In this document: in pieces, positions 18,175 through 26,636 of the stretch
Layout of the letters: each line of letters opens with the position of its first letter
Numbering within the stretch: position 1 is the stretch's first letter
NCBI GenBank assembly: GCA_050247075.1
Contig: JBFWUW010000035.1
Coordinates: forward strand, 1-64,000
Length of the DNA: 64,000 nt
Source of the DNA: JBFWUW01 sp050247075
GTDB taxonomy: Bacteria > Planctomycetota > Planctomycetia > Pirellulales > JBFWUW01
Reading direction: 5' to 3'
The notes under the pieces: generated by a model
Seen by the model: only the letters and a program-made list of their open reading frames with translations
The model's database searches: none
Told to the model about the DNA's origin: nothing
Translations under genes and position numbers: made by a program

Positions 18175-19113
18175 TTATTGCCGCGGCAAGCTCAGCAGAT
18201 ACTTGACGATGTTTGCCGTGGGCAGCGAACCATAACCATCTTGCCCCGACACCACCGCTGACGGAGGTGGTCCGCCAACAAAGCCTTTTCGATCGAGAAT
18301 GGCGGGTTGTTTGGGATCGACCAGCACCACCTCGCAACTCACGCGATACGCCTTGGAGTTGCGGTAGCCGGGGGTTTGTTCTTCCCGCTTCCAACGCAGC
18401 CAGACCACTGTCGCCACGTCCGACGGCTTGCCCGCCCGCATGCCGCGGGGCAGTTCAAATTGCACGTCGGAAATCTGGCCCGAGCGTATACCTGGCATTT
18501 GGCCCGCTTGTTGATCCAACACCAACACCCGGCCCTTTAGCGCCGGTTTGGGGTTGGCCAATTCGGCACCATCGTCCTCTAGCAATTTGTTGAACTTATC
18601 GAGTTGGCCAGAAAATGCCTTCTCCGCGGCCCCTCTGGCCCGATTGCCGTCGAAGAACAGCTTGTAACCCAGTGGGATGCAGGCCAAGCCGCAAACCGCC
18701 AGCACGATCATGGAAATGAGATCGAACCGCCCCATCAAGGCTTTTGACTCTGGGCTTTCGCGGGCGGTCACCATTTGCAAGGTTTGGTTGACATACGAAC
18801 CCCCAACCAGGCAGCCGACGGCACCAAACAGCGAAATGCAAATCACGGCAACAACCAGCGAAACATTGGTGTGAACGGCTCCGCCGGACATCAGCAACAA
18901 CAGCGCGGCCATCAAGATGGCTGCTCCGCCCAGAATGAGCGCGAAGAGCCCCAAGCGAACCGCTCGACGATGTTCTGGCAGCAGCATGGACCGGCAATTG
19001 GCGCAGAGCATGTTGGCGCTCGACTCGTCGATAGCCGTGCCGCAGCGCGGGCATGCCGCTACGGCAGCCAACCTGGCCCGCACTTCCGAGGCGCTAGGAT
19101 TCGATCGAGCCAT
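18175..19113 (-). CDS. Zinc-ribbon membrane protein of unknown function
   Basis: 312 residues from the ATG at 19113 (an in-frame start four codons earlier is possible). The N-terminus has a zinc ribbon (CPRCG...CANC, about 21-41). Three hydrophobic helices follow at roughly 50-75, 82-105 and 128-150. The C-terminal half is soluble, with beta-type strands such as GRVLVLDQQ and an SCEVVLVDP stretch, and has no motif I recognise. Architecture is similar in style to the zinc-ribbon protein at 10285-10989. It is divergent from tyrA. Confidence 0.8.
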   Translation of the reverse strand: MARSNPSASEVRARLAAVAACPRCGTAIDESSANMLCANCRSMLLPEHRRAVRLGLFALILGGAAILMAALLLLMSGGAVHTNVSLVVAVICISLFGAVGCLVGGSYVNQTLQMVTARESPESKALMGRFDLISMIVLAVCGLACIPLGYKLFFDGNRARGAAEKAFSGQLDKFNKLLEDDGAELANPKPALKGRVLVLDQQAGQMPGIRSGQISDVQFELPRGMRAGKPSDVATVVWLRWKREEQTPGYRNSKAYRVSCEVVLVDPKQPAILDRKGFVGGPPPSAVVSGQDGYGSLPTANIVKYLLSLPRQ

Positions 19114-19369
19114 GATTCCATCCACGATGGGTTGCAGGAAGCTTTGCTCCCCGCGATCCGCGATTTGATGCCCGCCCAGTGATTCGATTGTAACTCCCCG
19201 GCTTGATGCTGTCGCTGGTTTTTCAAGCGGCGATTTGCCGCAAATTCGTTTCCGCGGCGGCTATGGTCCAACTCTCCGCTGCCACCCCTACAACTTCACT
19301 CCAATTTGCTACAATGCCGGCCTGGAAATTCCTGGCTTCTTTTTCATCGGCCGCGGCCGAACTGTTTCG

Positions 19370-20215
19370 ATGCAGCAGTGGGACACAGTGGCCATCGTGG
19401 GTGTCGGGCTGATCGGCGGCTCGATCGGGTTGGCCTTGCGCGAACGGCAACTGGCCCGTCGCGTCGTGGGAATTGGCCGCCGCGAGTTGTCGCTGCAAAT
19501 CGCCAAAGACGTGGGGACGATTGACGTTAGCACCACTAACATGGCAACGGGTGTGGCCGAGGCCAACCTGGTGATTGTCTGCACGCCGGTTGCCCAGATC
19601 GTGGGGCATGTTCGCCAGGCGGCAGCCCATGTGCCCGCCGGCACGCTCATCACCGACGTCGGCAGTACCAAGCAGCAGATTGTCGATAGCCTGGCGGATG
19701 ACATGCAGGCCGGCTTGGCATTTGTCGGCAGCCACCCGCTGGCGGGCAGCGAGAAAACCGGCCCGAACCAGGCGCAGGGCAATTTGCTTTCGGATCGGCT
19801 GGTGGTGGTGACCCCCAGCCAGCACAATCAGCCAGCGGACATTGAAAAAATCGAACAATTCTGGGATTCGCTAGGGGCGCGCGTGCTGCGGATGCCGCCA
19901 GACGAGCACGATCGGGCGTTGGCGGCAACTAGCCATCTGCCGCATCTGGCGGCAGCGGCCTTGGCGGCGGCCACACCCGCCGAGTGGCTCTCCGTCGTGG
20001 CCAGCGGATGGCTCGATACCACGCGCATCGCCGCGGGCGATGTGGAACTATGGACGCAGATTTTTGAGAGCAATCGGGCCCAAGTGCTTGAAGCGCTCAC
20101 CCGATTGGAAGTCTCGTTGGCGGACTTCCGCGCCGCATTGGAGCAAAACGACCAAACCGCCTTAGGCAAGCTACTGGCAGAAGCCAAGCAACGCCGCGAC
20201 GCGGCCAATACGTAA
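19370..20215 (+). CDS. tyrA: Prephenate dehydrogenase
   Basis: 281 residues from the ATG at 19370. An N-terminal Rossmann domain begins IVGVGLIGGSIGLALRE, the dinucleotide-binding signature of TyrA, followed by TDVGSTK and GSHPLAGSEKTG, the prephenate-binding region; the C-terminal helical dimerisation domain closes the protein. It makes 4-hydroxyphenylpyruvate (or arogenate product) for tyrosine. A possible -10 box TACAAT lies at 19310-19315, without a clear -35. The longer frame from 19235 lacks homology. purL follows 34 bp downstream. Confidence 0.94.
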   Translation: MQQWDTVAIVGVGLIGGSIGLALRERQLARRVVGIGRRELSLQIAKDVGTIDVSTTNMATGVAEANLVIVCTPVAQIVGHVRQAAAHVPAGTLITDVGSTKQQIVDSLADDMQAGLAFVGSHPLAGSEKTGPNQAQGNLLSDRLVVVTPSQHNQPADIEKIEQFWDSLGARVLRMPPDEHDRALAATSHLPHLAAAALAAATPAEWLSVVASGWLDTTRIAAGDVELWTQIFESNRAQVLEALTRLEVSLADFRAALEQNDQTALGKLLAEAKQRRDAANT

Positions 20216-20249
20216 GAAACATCACGGATCATTCGCAAACGGACTCGCC

Positions 20250-23162
20250 ATGCTGTGGGAAGTTGACATCTATCCGGCCGAGGGGCAGCCCGACCTGCTG
20301 GCCCGGCGAGTGACGGGTGACGCGGCCGACATGGGACTGCACGACAAACTGCCGGTCGCCGCGGCCCGTGGGTATTTGCTCCAAGGAAAGCTGAATGCCG
20401 ATCAAGTGTCCCGGTTGGCGCGCGAACTCCTTTCCGACCCCATTGTCGAGCGGACGGTGGTTGCGGGGGCTGGCGACGAAATACTAGCTGCGCCGCCTAA
20501 TGGCTATTCGCGCCTGGTCCACGTGCTGCCCAAGCCGGGCGTGATGGATCCGGTAGCCCAAAGCGCCCTGGCTGCCATCGCTGATTTCGACACACCGGCT
20601 GAAGCCGTCCGCACGTTCAACAAATATTGGCTGCCCGATCTTCCCGACGACAAGCTCAAGCTGTTGTGCGGCAAAATCCTGGCCAACGATGCCATCGAGC
20701 AAGTCGTTGTGGGTCCGCTGAAATTCGACAAGTTGGAGTTCGGATCGGCCTACCTTTTTCAACTTGTGACGGTGCCGCTACGAACGCTGGATGACGACGC
20801 CCTCTACAAGCTCAGCCGGCAGCAGCAGTTGTACTTGTCGCTGGCGGAGATGCGGACCATTCAACAACATTTCCGCGATTTGGGACGCGACCCGACCGAT
20901 GCGGAGCTAGAGACGATCGCCCAGACCTGGAGCGAGCATTGCAGCCACAAGACGCTCACCGGCCGCGTGCAATACCGCGACGAAAAGGGGGAGCGGCGGT
21001 TTGAGAATATGCTCAAAGAGACGATCTTCGCCGCCACGCAAGAGATCCGCCGCACATTGGGACCAGACGATTGGTGTGTCAGCGTCTTCAAGGACAACGC
21101 CGGCGTGATCCGCTTCGACGACGACTACAACGTGGTCTTCAAGGTAGAAACGCACAACCACCCGAGCGCCCTGGAACCATACGGTGGAGCCAATACCGGC
21201 ATCGGCGGCGTGATTCGCGACCCGCTCGGCACCGGGCTGGGAGCCAAGCCGATCTGCAACACCGACGTGTTTTGCTTTGCCCCGCCCGACACGCCAGCCG
21301 CCGGTTTGCCGCCAGGCGTACTGCACCCCAAGCGGGTGATGAAAGGTGTGGTCTCTGGCGTACGAGACTACGGTAACCGCATGGGAATCCCCACGGTCAA
21401 CGGCGCGCTCTACTTCGATGAACGCTATTTGGGCAACCCGCTGGTCTATTGCGGCAACGTCGGCCTGCTGCCGCGCGACAAGTCCTTCAAGCAGACTCAA
21501 CCGGGCGATTTGATCGTTGCCATCGGCGGACGGACCGGCCGCGACGGCATCCACGGGGCGACCTTTAGTTCGGCCGAACTGACCAGCGAGAGCGAAACGC
21601 TTTCCGGCGGCGCGGTGCAGATCGGCAACGCCATCACCGAGAAGATGGTGCTGGATATCGTTATTGCCGCCCGCGACCGGGGACTGTTCACCGCCATTAC
21701 CGACTGTGGGGCGGGCGGGTTTAGCAGTGCCGTCGGCGAGATGGGGGCCGAGATCGGCGCGGAGGTCCAGCTTGACCGCATCCCGTTGAAGTACGAGGGC
21801 CTCTCCTACACCGAGATGTGGATTTCCGAGGCTCAAGAGCGGATGGTCCTGTCCGTTTCGCCCGACAAATGGCCAGAACTAAAGTCGCTTTGCGAGAGCG
21901 AAGGGGTCGAGGCAACCTCCTTTGGCACCTTCTCGCCGACCGGCCGGCTGGTGTTGAAATATGGCGAACACCAGGTCGCTGATCTGGCGATGGAGTTTTT
22001 GCACGATGGCAGGCCGAAGGTGGTACGGGAAGCAACATACGCGCCGAAGCCATTTTCGATTTTGGATTTTGGATTTTTGAATGAAACAGGTGGGGCCGAA
22101 TATACCGGTGATTTGTTGGCGATTCTGGGGTCGTTGAATGTGGCCAGCAAGGAGTGGGTGATTCGGCAGTACGACCATGAAGTGCAAGGGGGAAGCGTCA
22201 TCAAGCCGTTGGTCGGCGTGAAGAACGATGGGCCGGGGGACGCCGCCGTGGTGCGGCCGGTACTCTCTTCGCGGCGGGGGATTGTCGTAGCCTGTGGTAT
22301 GAACCCGCGATATGGAGATTTCGACACCTACCACATGGCGGCCAGCGCCATCGATGAGGCCATCCGTAATTGCGTGGCGGTGGGGTCCGATCCGTCGCGA
22401 ATCGCCATTTTGGATAATTTCTGCTGGGGCAACACCGAACGTCCCGAAGAACTTGGCTCGCTGACGCGGGCGGCCTTGGCTTGCTACGACATGGCGGTGG
22501 CCCTGGGAACGCCGTTCATTAGCGGCAAGGATAGCCTGAACAACGAGTTTCACTTTACGGATAGCGCCGGCAAGAAGCAGACCATCGCCATTCCGCCATC
22601 GCTGTTGATAAGCGCTTTAGGCCAGGTGGCCGACGTGGGAAGCTGCGTAACGATGGATTTGAAAGAGCCAGGAAATCTGCTCTATCTGGTTGGCGAGACC
22701 AAGGACGAACTCGGCGGATCGCACTTCTCGCTCGTGCGCACGTTGTCGGGCGGACAGGTACCGACGGTCGATTCCGCGCGGGCCAGGCAAACCTTTACCG
22801 CCATCCACGCCGCCATCCACGCCGGGCTGATCCGCTCTTGCCACGACCTGAGCGAAGGGGGGCTGGCCGTCGCCGCCGCCGAAATGGCCTTCGCCGGCGG
22901 GTTGGGCGCTCGGCTAAAACTCCCGGCTGGCCAGCCGGCCGCACTAGCCCTATTCAGCGAATCAAACACTCGCTTCCTGTGCGAGGTCCGGCCCGATTCC
23001 GCCGCGGCTTTCGAGATGCAACTGGCCGGCCTGCCGCTGGCCTGCTTGGGTGAAGTGACCAGCAGCGAAGAACTAAAGATTACGGACTCCTCCGAAAAGG
23101 CAATCATCACGGCCAAACTGTCTGCATTGAAAGAAGCCTGGCAGAAACCCCTGAGGTGGTGA
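20250..23162 (+). CDS. purL: Phosphoribosylformylglycinamidine synthase, PurL with N-terminal PurS-like region
   Basis: 970 residues. That is longer than small PurL (about 720-760) and shorter than the large type with a built-in amidotransferase (about 1300). Residues 1-165 look like two PurS-like repeats, the second starting at LVHVLPKPGVMDP (89-101). The PurL core begins near 190 with the QTWSEHCSHKT signature at 225-235, then KVETHNHPSA and the two AIRS-type halves. The glutaminase is the separate PurQ at 23787. It makes FGAM in step four of purine synthesis. A low-complexity segment near residues 600-612 is encoded by an interspersed repeat. A toxin-antitoxin pair separates it from purQ. 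Confidence 0.95.
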   Translation: MLWEVDIYPAEGQPDLLARRVTGDAADMGLHDKLPVAAARGYLLQGKLNADQVSRLARELLSDPIVERTVVAGAGDEILAAPPNGYSRLVHVLPKPGVMDPVAQSALAAIADFDTPAEAVRTFNKYWLPDLPDDKLKLLCGKILANDAIEQVVVGPLKFDKLEFGSAYLFQLVTVPLRTLDDDALYKLSRQQQLYLSLAEMRTIQQHFRDLGRDPTDAELETIAQTWSEHCSHKTLTGRVQYRDEKGERRFENMLKETIFAATQEIRRTLGPDDWCVSVFKDNAGVIRFDDDYNVVFKVETHNHPSALEPYGGANTGIGGVIRDPLGTGLGAKPICNTDVFCFAPPDTPAAGLPPGVLHPKRVMKGVVSGVRDYGNRMGIPTVNGALYFDERYLGNPLVYCGNVGLLPRDKSFKQTQPGDLIVAIGGRTGRDGIHGATFSSAELTSESETLSGGAVQIGNAITEKMVLDIVIAARDRGLFTAITDCGAGGFSSAVGEMGAEIGAEVQLDRIPLKYEGLSYTEMWISEAQERMVLSVSPDKWPELKSLCESEGVEATSFGTFSPTGRLVLKYGEHQVADLAMEFLHDGRPKVVREATYAPKPFSILDFGFLNETGGAEYTGDLLAILGSLNVASKEWVIRQYDHEVQGGSVIKPLVGVKNDGPGDAAVVRPVLSSRRGIVVACGMNPRYGDFDTYHMAASAIDEAIRNCVAVGSDPSRIAILDNFCWGNTERPEELGSLTRAALACYDMAVALGTPFISGKDSLNNEFHFTDSAGKKQTIAIPPSLLISALGQVADVGSCVTMDLKEPGNLLYLVGETKDELGGSHFSLVRTLSGGQVPTVDSARARQTFTAIHAAIHAGLIRSCHDLSEGGLAVAAAEMAFAGGLGARLKLPAGQPAALALFSESNTRFLCEVRPDSAAAFEMQLAGLPLACLGEVTSSEELKITDSSEKAIITAKLSALKEAWQKPLRW
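22051..22086 (+). repeat. Low-complexity ATTTTCGATTTTGG-type repeat inside purL
   Basis: A T-rich stretch made of tandem GATTTTGG-like units is embedded in otherwise GC-rich purL and is read in frame as KPFSILDFGFLNET. A shorter T-rich stretch of similar flavour (ATTTTCGATTTTTAATTG) is intergenic at 45589-45606. Confidence 0.6.
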
Positions 23163-23198
23163 TTCTCAATACCAGGAATTCGGCAAGCGATAGTTGTT

Positions 23199-23498
23199 AT
23201 GTATACAATTGAATTCTCGCTCGCCGCGGCGGACGAAATCAATTCGCTACGAGCGTTTGAGCGAACCGAGGTGCTGGCGAAGATTGATGAGCAACTTGCC
23301 CATCAGCCAACGCAGGCCACCCGCAATAAGAAGCTACTACCAGGGTTGTCCCCCGCGTGGTTTCATGTTCCGCCAATTTGGGAGTTGCGGGCGAGCGAGT
23401 TACGGGTGTTTTATGATGTCGATGAGACGCGGTCCTTGGTGACCATTCGGGCTGTTCGCCGCAAACCCCCTCACGCTACCACAGAGACGATTCTATGA
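23199..23498 (+). CDS. RelE/ParE-superfamily toxin
   Basis: 99 residues with the RelE/ParE layout: an N-terminal strand MYTIEFSLAAADEI, two helices (SLRAFERTEVLAKIDEQLAHQP), a basic RNKK turn, and C-terminal strands ELRVFYDV and LVTIRAVRRK. Such proteins cut mRNA or block gyrase. There is an unusual short insertion (AWFHVPPIW, about 54-62) ahead of the ELR strand. The stop overlaps the antitoxin start by four bases (ATGA), so the two are translationally coupled. The toxin-first order is common for this subgroup. Confidence 0.85.
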   Translation: MYTIEFSLAAADEINSLRAFERTEVLAKIDEQLAHQPTQATRNKKLLPGLSPAWFHVPPIWELRASELRVFYDVDETRSLVTIRAVRRKPPHATTETIL

Positions 23499-23737
23499 AG
23501 ACGATCGAACAGAGCCAGGCGAGCCTCGAGTCATGCGTTCACTCCGCCCAATCGGAGCGTGTCGTTATCACACGCGATGGCGAACCCGTGGCATTAATCG
23601 TCGGTCTGGAGGGATTTGATACCGAACAAATTGAACTCGGCTCAAGCGAAGAGTTCTGGCGAATGATCCAAGATCGCCGGCGACAGCCGGCGATCTCGCG
23701 CGAGCAACTGGACCGGCGTTGGAATGCCCCACAATGA
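23495..23737 (+). CDS. Phd/YefM-type antitoxin
   Basis: 80 residues. The N-terminal half fits the Phd/YefM fold, with RVVITRDGEPVALIVGLEGF near 23-42 being the family's core strand-helix. The C-terminal half (SSEEFWRMIQDRRRQPAISREQLDRRW) is the kind of flexible toxin-binding tail usual in these antitoxins. It starts in the ATGA overlap with the toxin gene. It lies directly between purL and purQ, 49 bp before purQ. Confidence 0.85.
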   Translation: MKTIEQSQASLESCVHSAQSERVVITRDGEPVALIVGLEGFDTEQIELGSSEEFWRMIQDRRRQPAISREQLDRRWNAPQ

Positions 23738-23786
23738 GCCGTCGGCAAAGTCCGCGTGCCAGCCAATCAAAGGTCGAAAACAAAAA

Positions 23787-24578
23787 ATGTCTTCTCCTTC
23801 CGTCTTAATTCTCCGCGCGCCAGGCACCAACTGCGACCTGGAGAGCGCCTACGCCTTTGAGAAAGCAGGCGCTTGCACGGAGCGAGTGCATATCAATCGG
23901 CTGTTGGAAAATCCGAAACTGGCGGGCGAACACCAAATCCTCTGCCTGCCGGGCGGCTTTAGCTATGGAGACGACTTGGGCGCGGGCTGCATTTTGGGCA
24001 GCCAGATTCGCCATCATCTGGCCGATTGCCTGGCCGAGTTCAAAGCGGCGGGCAAGCTCATCCTGGGCATTTGCAACGGCTTTCAGATCCTCATGCGGAG
24101 CGGCATTTTGCTGGCCGACGAGCCGCCGCATGGTCCACCCGCCACGCTCACCCTCAACGCGGGCGGCAAGTATGAGGACCGCTGGGTGCAACTTGGCACG
24201 GCCAGCGGTAATAGCGTCTTTCTGGCCGGCATTGAGTCGATGTACCTCCCCATCGCCCACGCCGAGGGTAAGTTCGTCCCACGCGACGCGGCCGCGCTAA
24301 ACAAGCTGGAAGCGGCGGGGCAATTGGTGTTGCGCTACACGGATGAAACGGTGAAGGAAGGGCAAGCGTCAGCGTTGTTGCCATTTCCCGCGAACCCCAA
24401 CGGATCGACGCTAAATGTGGCCGGCGTGTGCGATCCGACGGGCCGCGTGCTGGGCTTGATGCCACACCCAGAGCGGCATATCGACCGCACCCACCACCCC
24501 CGCTGGACGCGCGGCGAAGGCCGGCCAGAGGGGGACGGCCTGGCACTGTTCCGCAACGCGGTGCGGTATTTTGCCTGA
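23787..24578 (+). CDS. purQ: Phosphoribosylformylglycinamidine synthase, glutaminase subunit PurQ
   Basis: 263 residues from the ATG at 23787, longer than the 225-230 of Gram-positive PurQ. It is a class-I glutamine amidotransferase: PGTNCDLESAYAFEKAG near the start, GGFSYGDDLGAG, the nucleophile Cys in LGICNGFQIL, and a C-terminal GLMPHPERH with the catalytic His and Glu. It supplies ammonia to PurL. The extra length is in the region between the Cys and the His (about 110-200) and at the C-terminus. An upstream in-frame start at 23724 would overlap the antitoxin and is disfavoured. Confidence 0.95.
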   Translation: MSSPSVLILRAPGTNCDLESAYAFEKAGACTERVHINRLLENPKLAGEHQILCLPGGFSYGDDLGAGCILGSQIRHHLADCLAEFKAAGKLILGICNGFQILMRSGILLADEPPHGPPATLTLNAGGKYEDRWVQLGTASGNSVFLAGIESMYLPIAHAEGKFVPRDAAALNKLEAAGQLVLRYTDETVKEGQASALLPFPANPNGSTLNVAGVCDPTGRVLGLMPHPERHIDRTHHPRWTRGEGRPEGDGLALFRNAVRYFA

Positions 24579-24602
24579 TCGGCGATGGAATCGCCTCCTA
24601 CA
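24577..24602. repeat. 26-bp REP-like repeat, copy 2
   Basis: Identical over 26 bp to 3762-3787. It begins at the last bases of the purQ stop and fills much of the 43-bp gap between the convergent purQ and fhcB genes, where its hairpin could also act as a bidirectional terminator. Confidence 0.75.
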
Positions 24603-24621
24603 ATCGCGGACTCATCGTCGC

Positions 24622-25908
24622 CTAGATGCGCTTCATGATCTGCCGCAGAACTTCCTCGTCACTGGCATACTTGGGCGGCAGCACGGCCCGTAGCGGAATC
24701 GGCACTTCGTCCATGCGATAGGCCGTGCCGGGCAGATGAACGCCATACACGGCCGTGGTGATGCGCACCGTTGGCCTTGGAAACGATTCCACGGTGGGGT
24801 AATCCAAGGCGATTGTCGGAATTTGCTCGATCTGTTCTATCGCAGCGGGAGACAAGGCGGCCACCCCCTCGCTGCCGACCAGCAGGCAAGCGTCGGCCTC
24901 GCGCGCCGCCAGCACATCGTTGGCCGAGTACTCGCCCGGATTGTAGCGGGGGTAGCCGCGGGCCAAATTGACGCTAAACGGAAAACCGGTTTGCCAGCAC
25001 AATACGGTATCAGCGCCGGCCACGTCGCCGTGAACGCGCATGCGGCGGGCATGAAAGCGCGTGTGGGCGTTTAGTTCCTTGACCAGCAGCAGCAGGGCCT
25101 CCACATTGCGATGACCCAACGGTCCCTGCGTCAGGCCAAGGCCAAAGAAGACTACCCCACACTTGCAGGACTTCATTTTCTCGGCCAGGGACAGAAGTTC
25201 CGCCAGCGGAGCGCCGCGGACGGCCCCCAGCCGCAGCGGCTTGTCGGCGACTAGTGCTCGCAACGCCCACAGCACTTCAAAATCGTGCCCCGGCTCGACC
25301 GGCAGATAATGGTCGGCCACCTCGGCGGTGGGCGAGCGGCGGATATCGGCCACGACCAGCGTGCGGTCGGCCCGGCCGCCGGGCCGAAACATGCCCGCCC
25401 GATCGGTGGAGTAACGCTCCATATGCCGCGGGTGGCTGGTCAGCGGGTCCGATCCCCAATAGACCACCAGATCGGCCCGGTTGCTGATTTCGCCCAGGGT
25501 GCAAGTCGATTCGCCAACTTCCTGCACCGCCATGATCGACGGGGCATGGCACATGGAGGCGGTCGTATCGATCGTGGCCCCCAAGCGGTCGGCCAACCGC
25601 GCGGCGGCCCGTTGCCCCGGCGTGCTGCTGCGCGACAGACCATAGATCAGCGGTGCCCGCGCGGTGGAAAGTATCTTGGCCGCGGCTTGCAGGGCATCCT
25701 CCAGGGAGCAGGCCCGGCCGTCGATCTCGGCGGCTGGCGGTTGGCAAGACTCTTGCGACAGCAGCCAAGGTTCGGCCAGCGCACAGGCCCCTTCGGCACG
25801 GGTGATGCGGCCCCCCGCCACGGTCAGCCGCAAATCATCGCAGACACAGCCGCAAGCGGTGCAGGCGACATCGTCAAAGGTTTGCAAGGCTAAAGCCGGA
25901 TCGGCCAT
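24622..25908 (-). CDS. fhcB: Formylmethanofuran dehydrogenase subunit B homologue (FwdB/FhcB)
   Basis: 428 residues, the length of FwdB/FhcB, a molybdopterin-oxidoreductase-like subunit. A 4Fe-4S type cysteine set is visible: C16, C19, C23 and C42 (CTACGCVC...GAC). A Cys-His pair, C120-H121 (SMCHAP), falls where archaeal FwdB has its metal-ligand Cys and neighbouring His. The pathway is tetrahydromethanopterin-linked C1 transfer, known in planctomycetes. The partner subunits A, C and D are not in the window. It is the last gene of a minus-strand housekeeping run, 155 bp after coaC. Whether it is enzymatically active or structural, as proposed for some bacterial Fhc complexes, is open. Confidence 0.88.
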   Translation of the reverse strand: MADPALALQTFDDVACTACGCVCDDLRLTVAGGRITRAEGACALAEPWLLSQESCQPPAAEIDGRACSLEDALQAAAKILSTARAPLIYGLSRSSTPGQRAAARLADRLGATIDTTASMCHAPSIMAVQEVGESTCTLGEISNRADLVVYWGSDPLTSHPRHMERYSTDRAGMFRPGGRADRTLVVADIRRSPTAEVADHYLPVEPGHDFEVLWALRALVADKPLRLGAVRGAPLAELLSLAEKMKSCKCGVVFFGLGLTQGPLGHRNVEALLLLVKELNAHTRFHARRMRVHGDVAGADTVLCWQTGFPFSVNLARGYPRYNPGEYSANDVLAAREADACLLVGSEGVAALSPAAIEQIEQIPTIALDYPTVESFPRPTVRITTAVYGVHLPGTAYRMDEVPIPLRAVLPPKYASDEEVLRQIMKRI

Positions 25909-25973
25909 CGGCGGGACTTTTACTTGGCTGCGTTGGGCTGACTCATACCAAGGCGGGTGGCGGATTCATTCAA

Positions 25974-26043
25974 TTGGCGGAGGCTATTTGCTCGCCGATG
26001 CGTTGGGCACCGGCCGCATCAGCGAGCGAATCGCCTCCGCCAA
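25974..26043. repeat. 22-bp imperfect inverted repeat between coaC and fhcB
   Basis: Arm 25974-25995 and arm 26022-26043 are reverse complements at 20 of 22 positions, with a 26-nt loop. The arms resemble the GGAGGCGATT...TCGCCGAT core of the 26-bp REP-like repeat, so this may be a paired, inverted version of that element. It could also terminate or attenuate transcription between coaC and fhcB. Confidence 0.65.
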
Positions 26044-26063
26044 AATGCAGCGGCCGGCGGCGG

Positions 26064-26612
26064 CTATTGAATCTGTTCCAGACGCAGGCGGATCGCGGAC
26101 AGAATGGTTTCTGGCGCGGCCATGCGGCCCGCCCCGCGTTGGCGGCAGCTTAACCAGCCTTCCTCGGGGTCAACAAATTCCAGGCCGTCGGCCCGCAACT
26201 GGGTTACGTTGCGCTGCACGGCTGGCTTGTCCCACATCTGGCAATTCATGGCGGGGGCGAGCAGGACCGGCCCGCCAAACGCCAAGAACAGGGTGCTCAG
26301 CAAATCGTCCGCCAGCCCGTGCGCGGCCTTGGCCAAAAAGTCGGCCGTGGCGGGAGCCACGCAAAGCAGTTCGGCCCGCTCGGCCAGCATGATGTGCGCA
26401 CCCAAGGGATAGGCTGGGTCGTCGAAGGAGCGTTTGGCCACCGGCCGGCCCGTCAGCGCGGCAAAGGTCGCCGGGCCGACAAACTTCTCGGCGGCCGCTG
26501 TCATCACCACGGTTACGCCACAACCGGCCTGCACAAGCTGGCTGACCAGGGCCGCGGTCTTGTAAGCGGCGATGCCGCCGGTCACGCCGACCAGAACTTC
26601 ACGGCCGTTCAT
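26064..26612 (-). CDS. coaC: Phosphopantothenoylcysteine decarboxylase, stand-alone CoaC
   Basis: 182 residues, a single flavoprotein (HFCD) domain: VGVTGGIAAYK at the start, a His in GAHIMLAE, the substrate-binding PAMNCQMW near 122-129 and the active-site Cys loop LSCRQRGAGRM near 154-164. It decarboxylates phosphopantothenoylcysteine in coenzyme A synthesis. Most bacteria fuse this domain to CoaB; here CoaB must be encoded elsewhere. It follows rpoZ by 24 bp, in the widespread yicC-gmk-rpoZ-coa order. Confidence 0.93.
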   Translation of the reverse strand: MNGREVLVGVTGGIAAYKTAALVSQLVQAGCGVTVVMTAAAEKFVGPATFAALTGRPVAKRSFDDPAYPLGAHIMLAERAELLCVAPATADFLAKAAHGLADDLLSTLFLAFGGPVLLAPAMNCQMWDKPAVQRNVTQLRADGLEFVDPEEGWLSCRQRGAGRMAAPETILSAIRLRLEQIQ

Positions 26613-26636
26613 GGCTTGCTCAACACGGAAAGCAGT

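Noticed and set aside
23724..23786. Extended N-terminus of purQ
   Set aside because: It would overlap the antitoxin gene and adds residues without family similarity; homology begins at the ATG at 23787.
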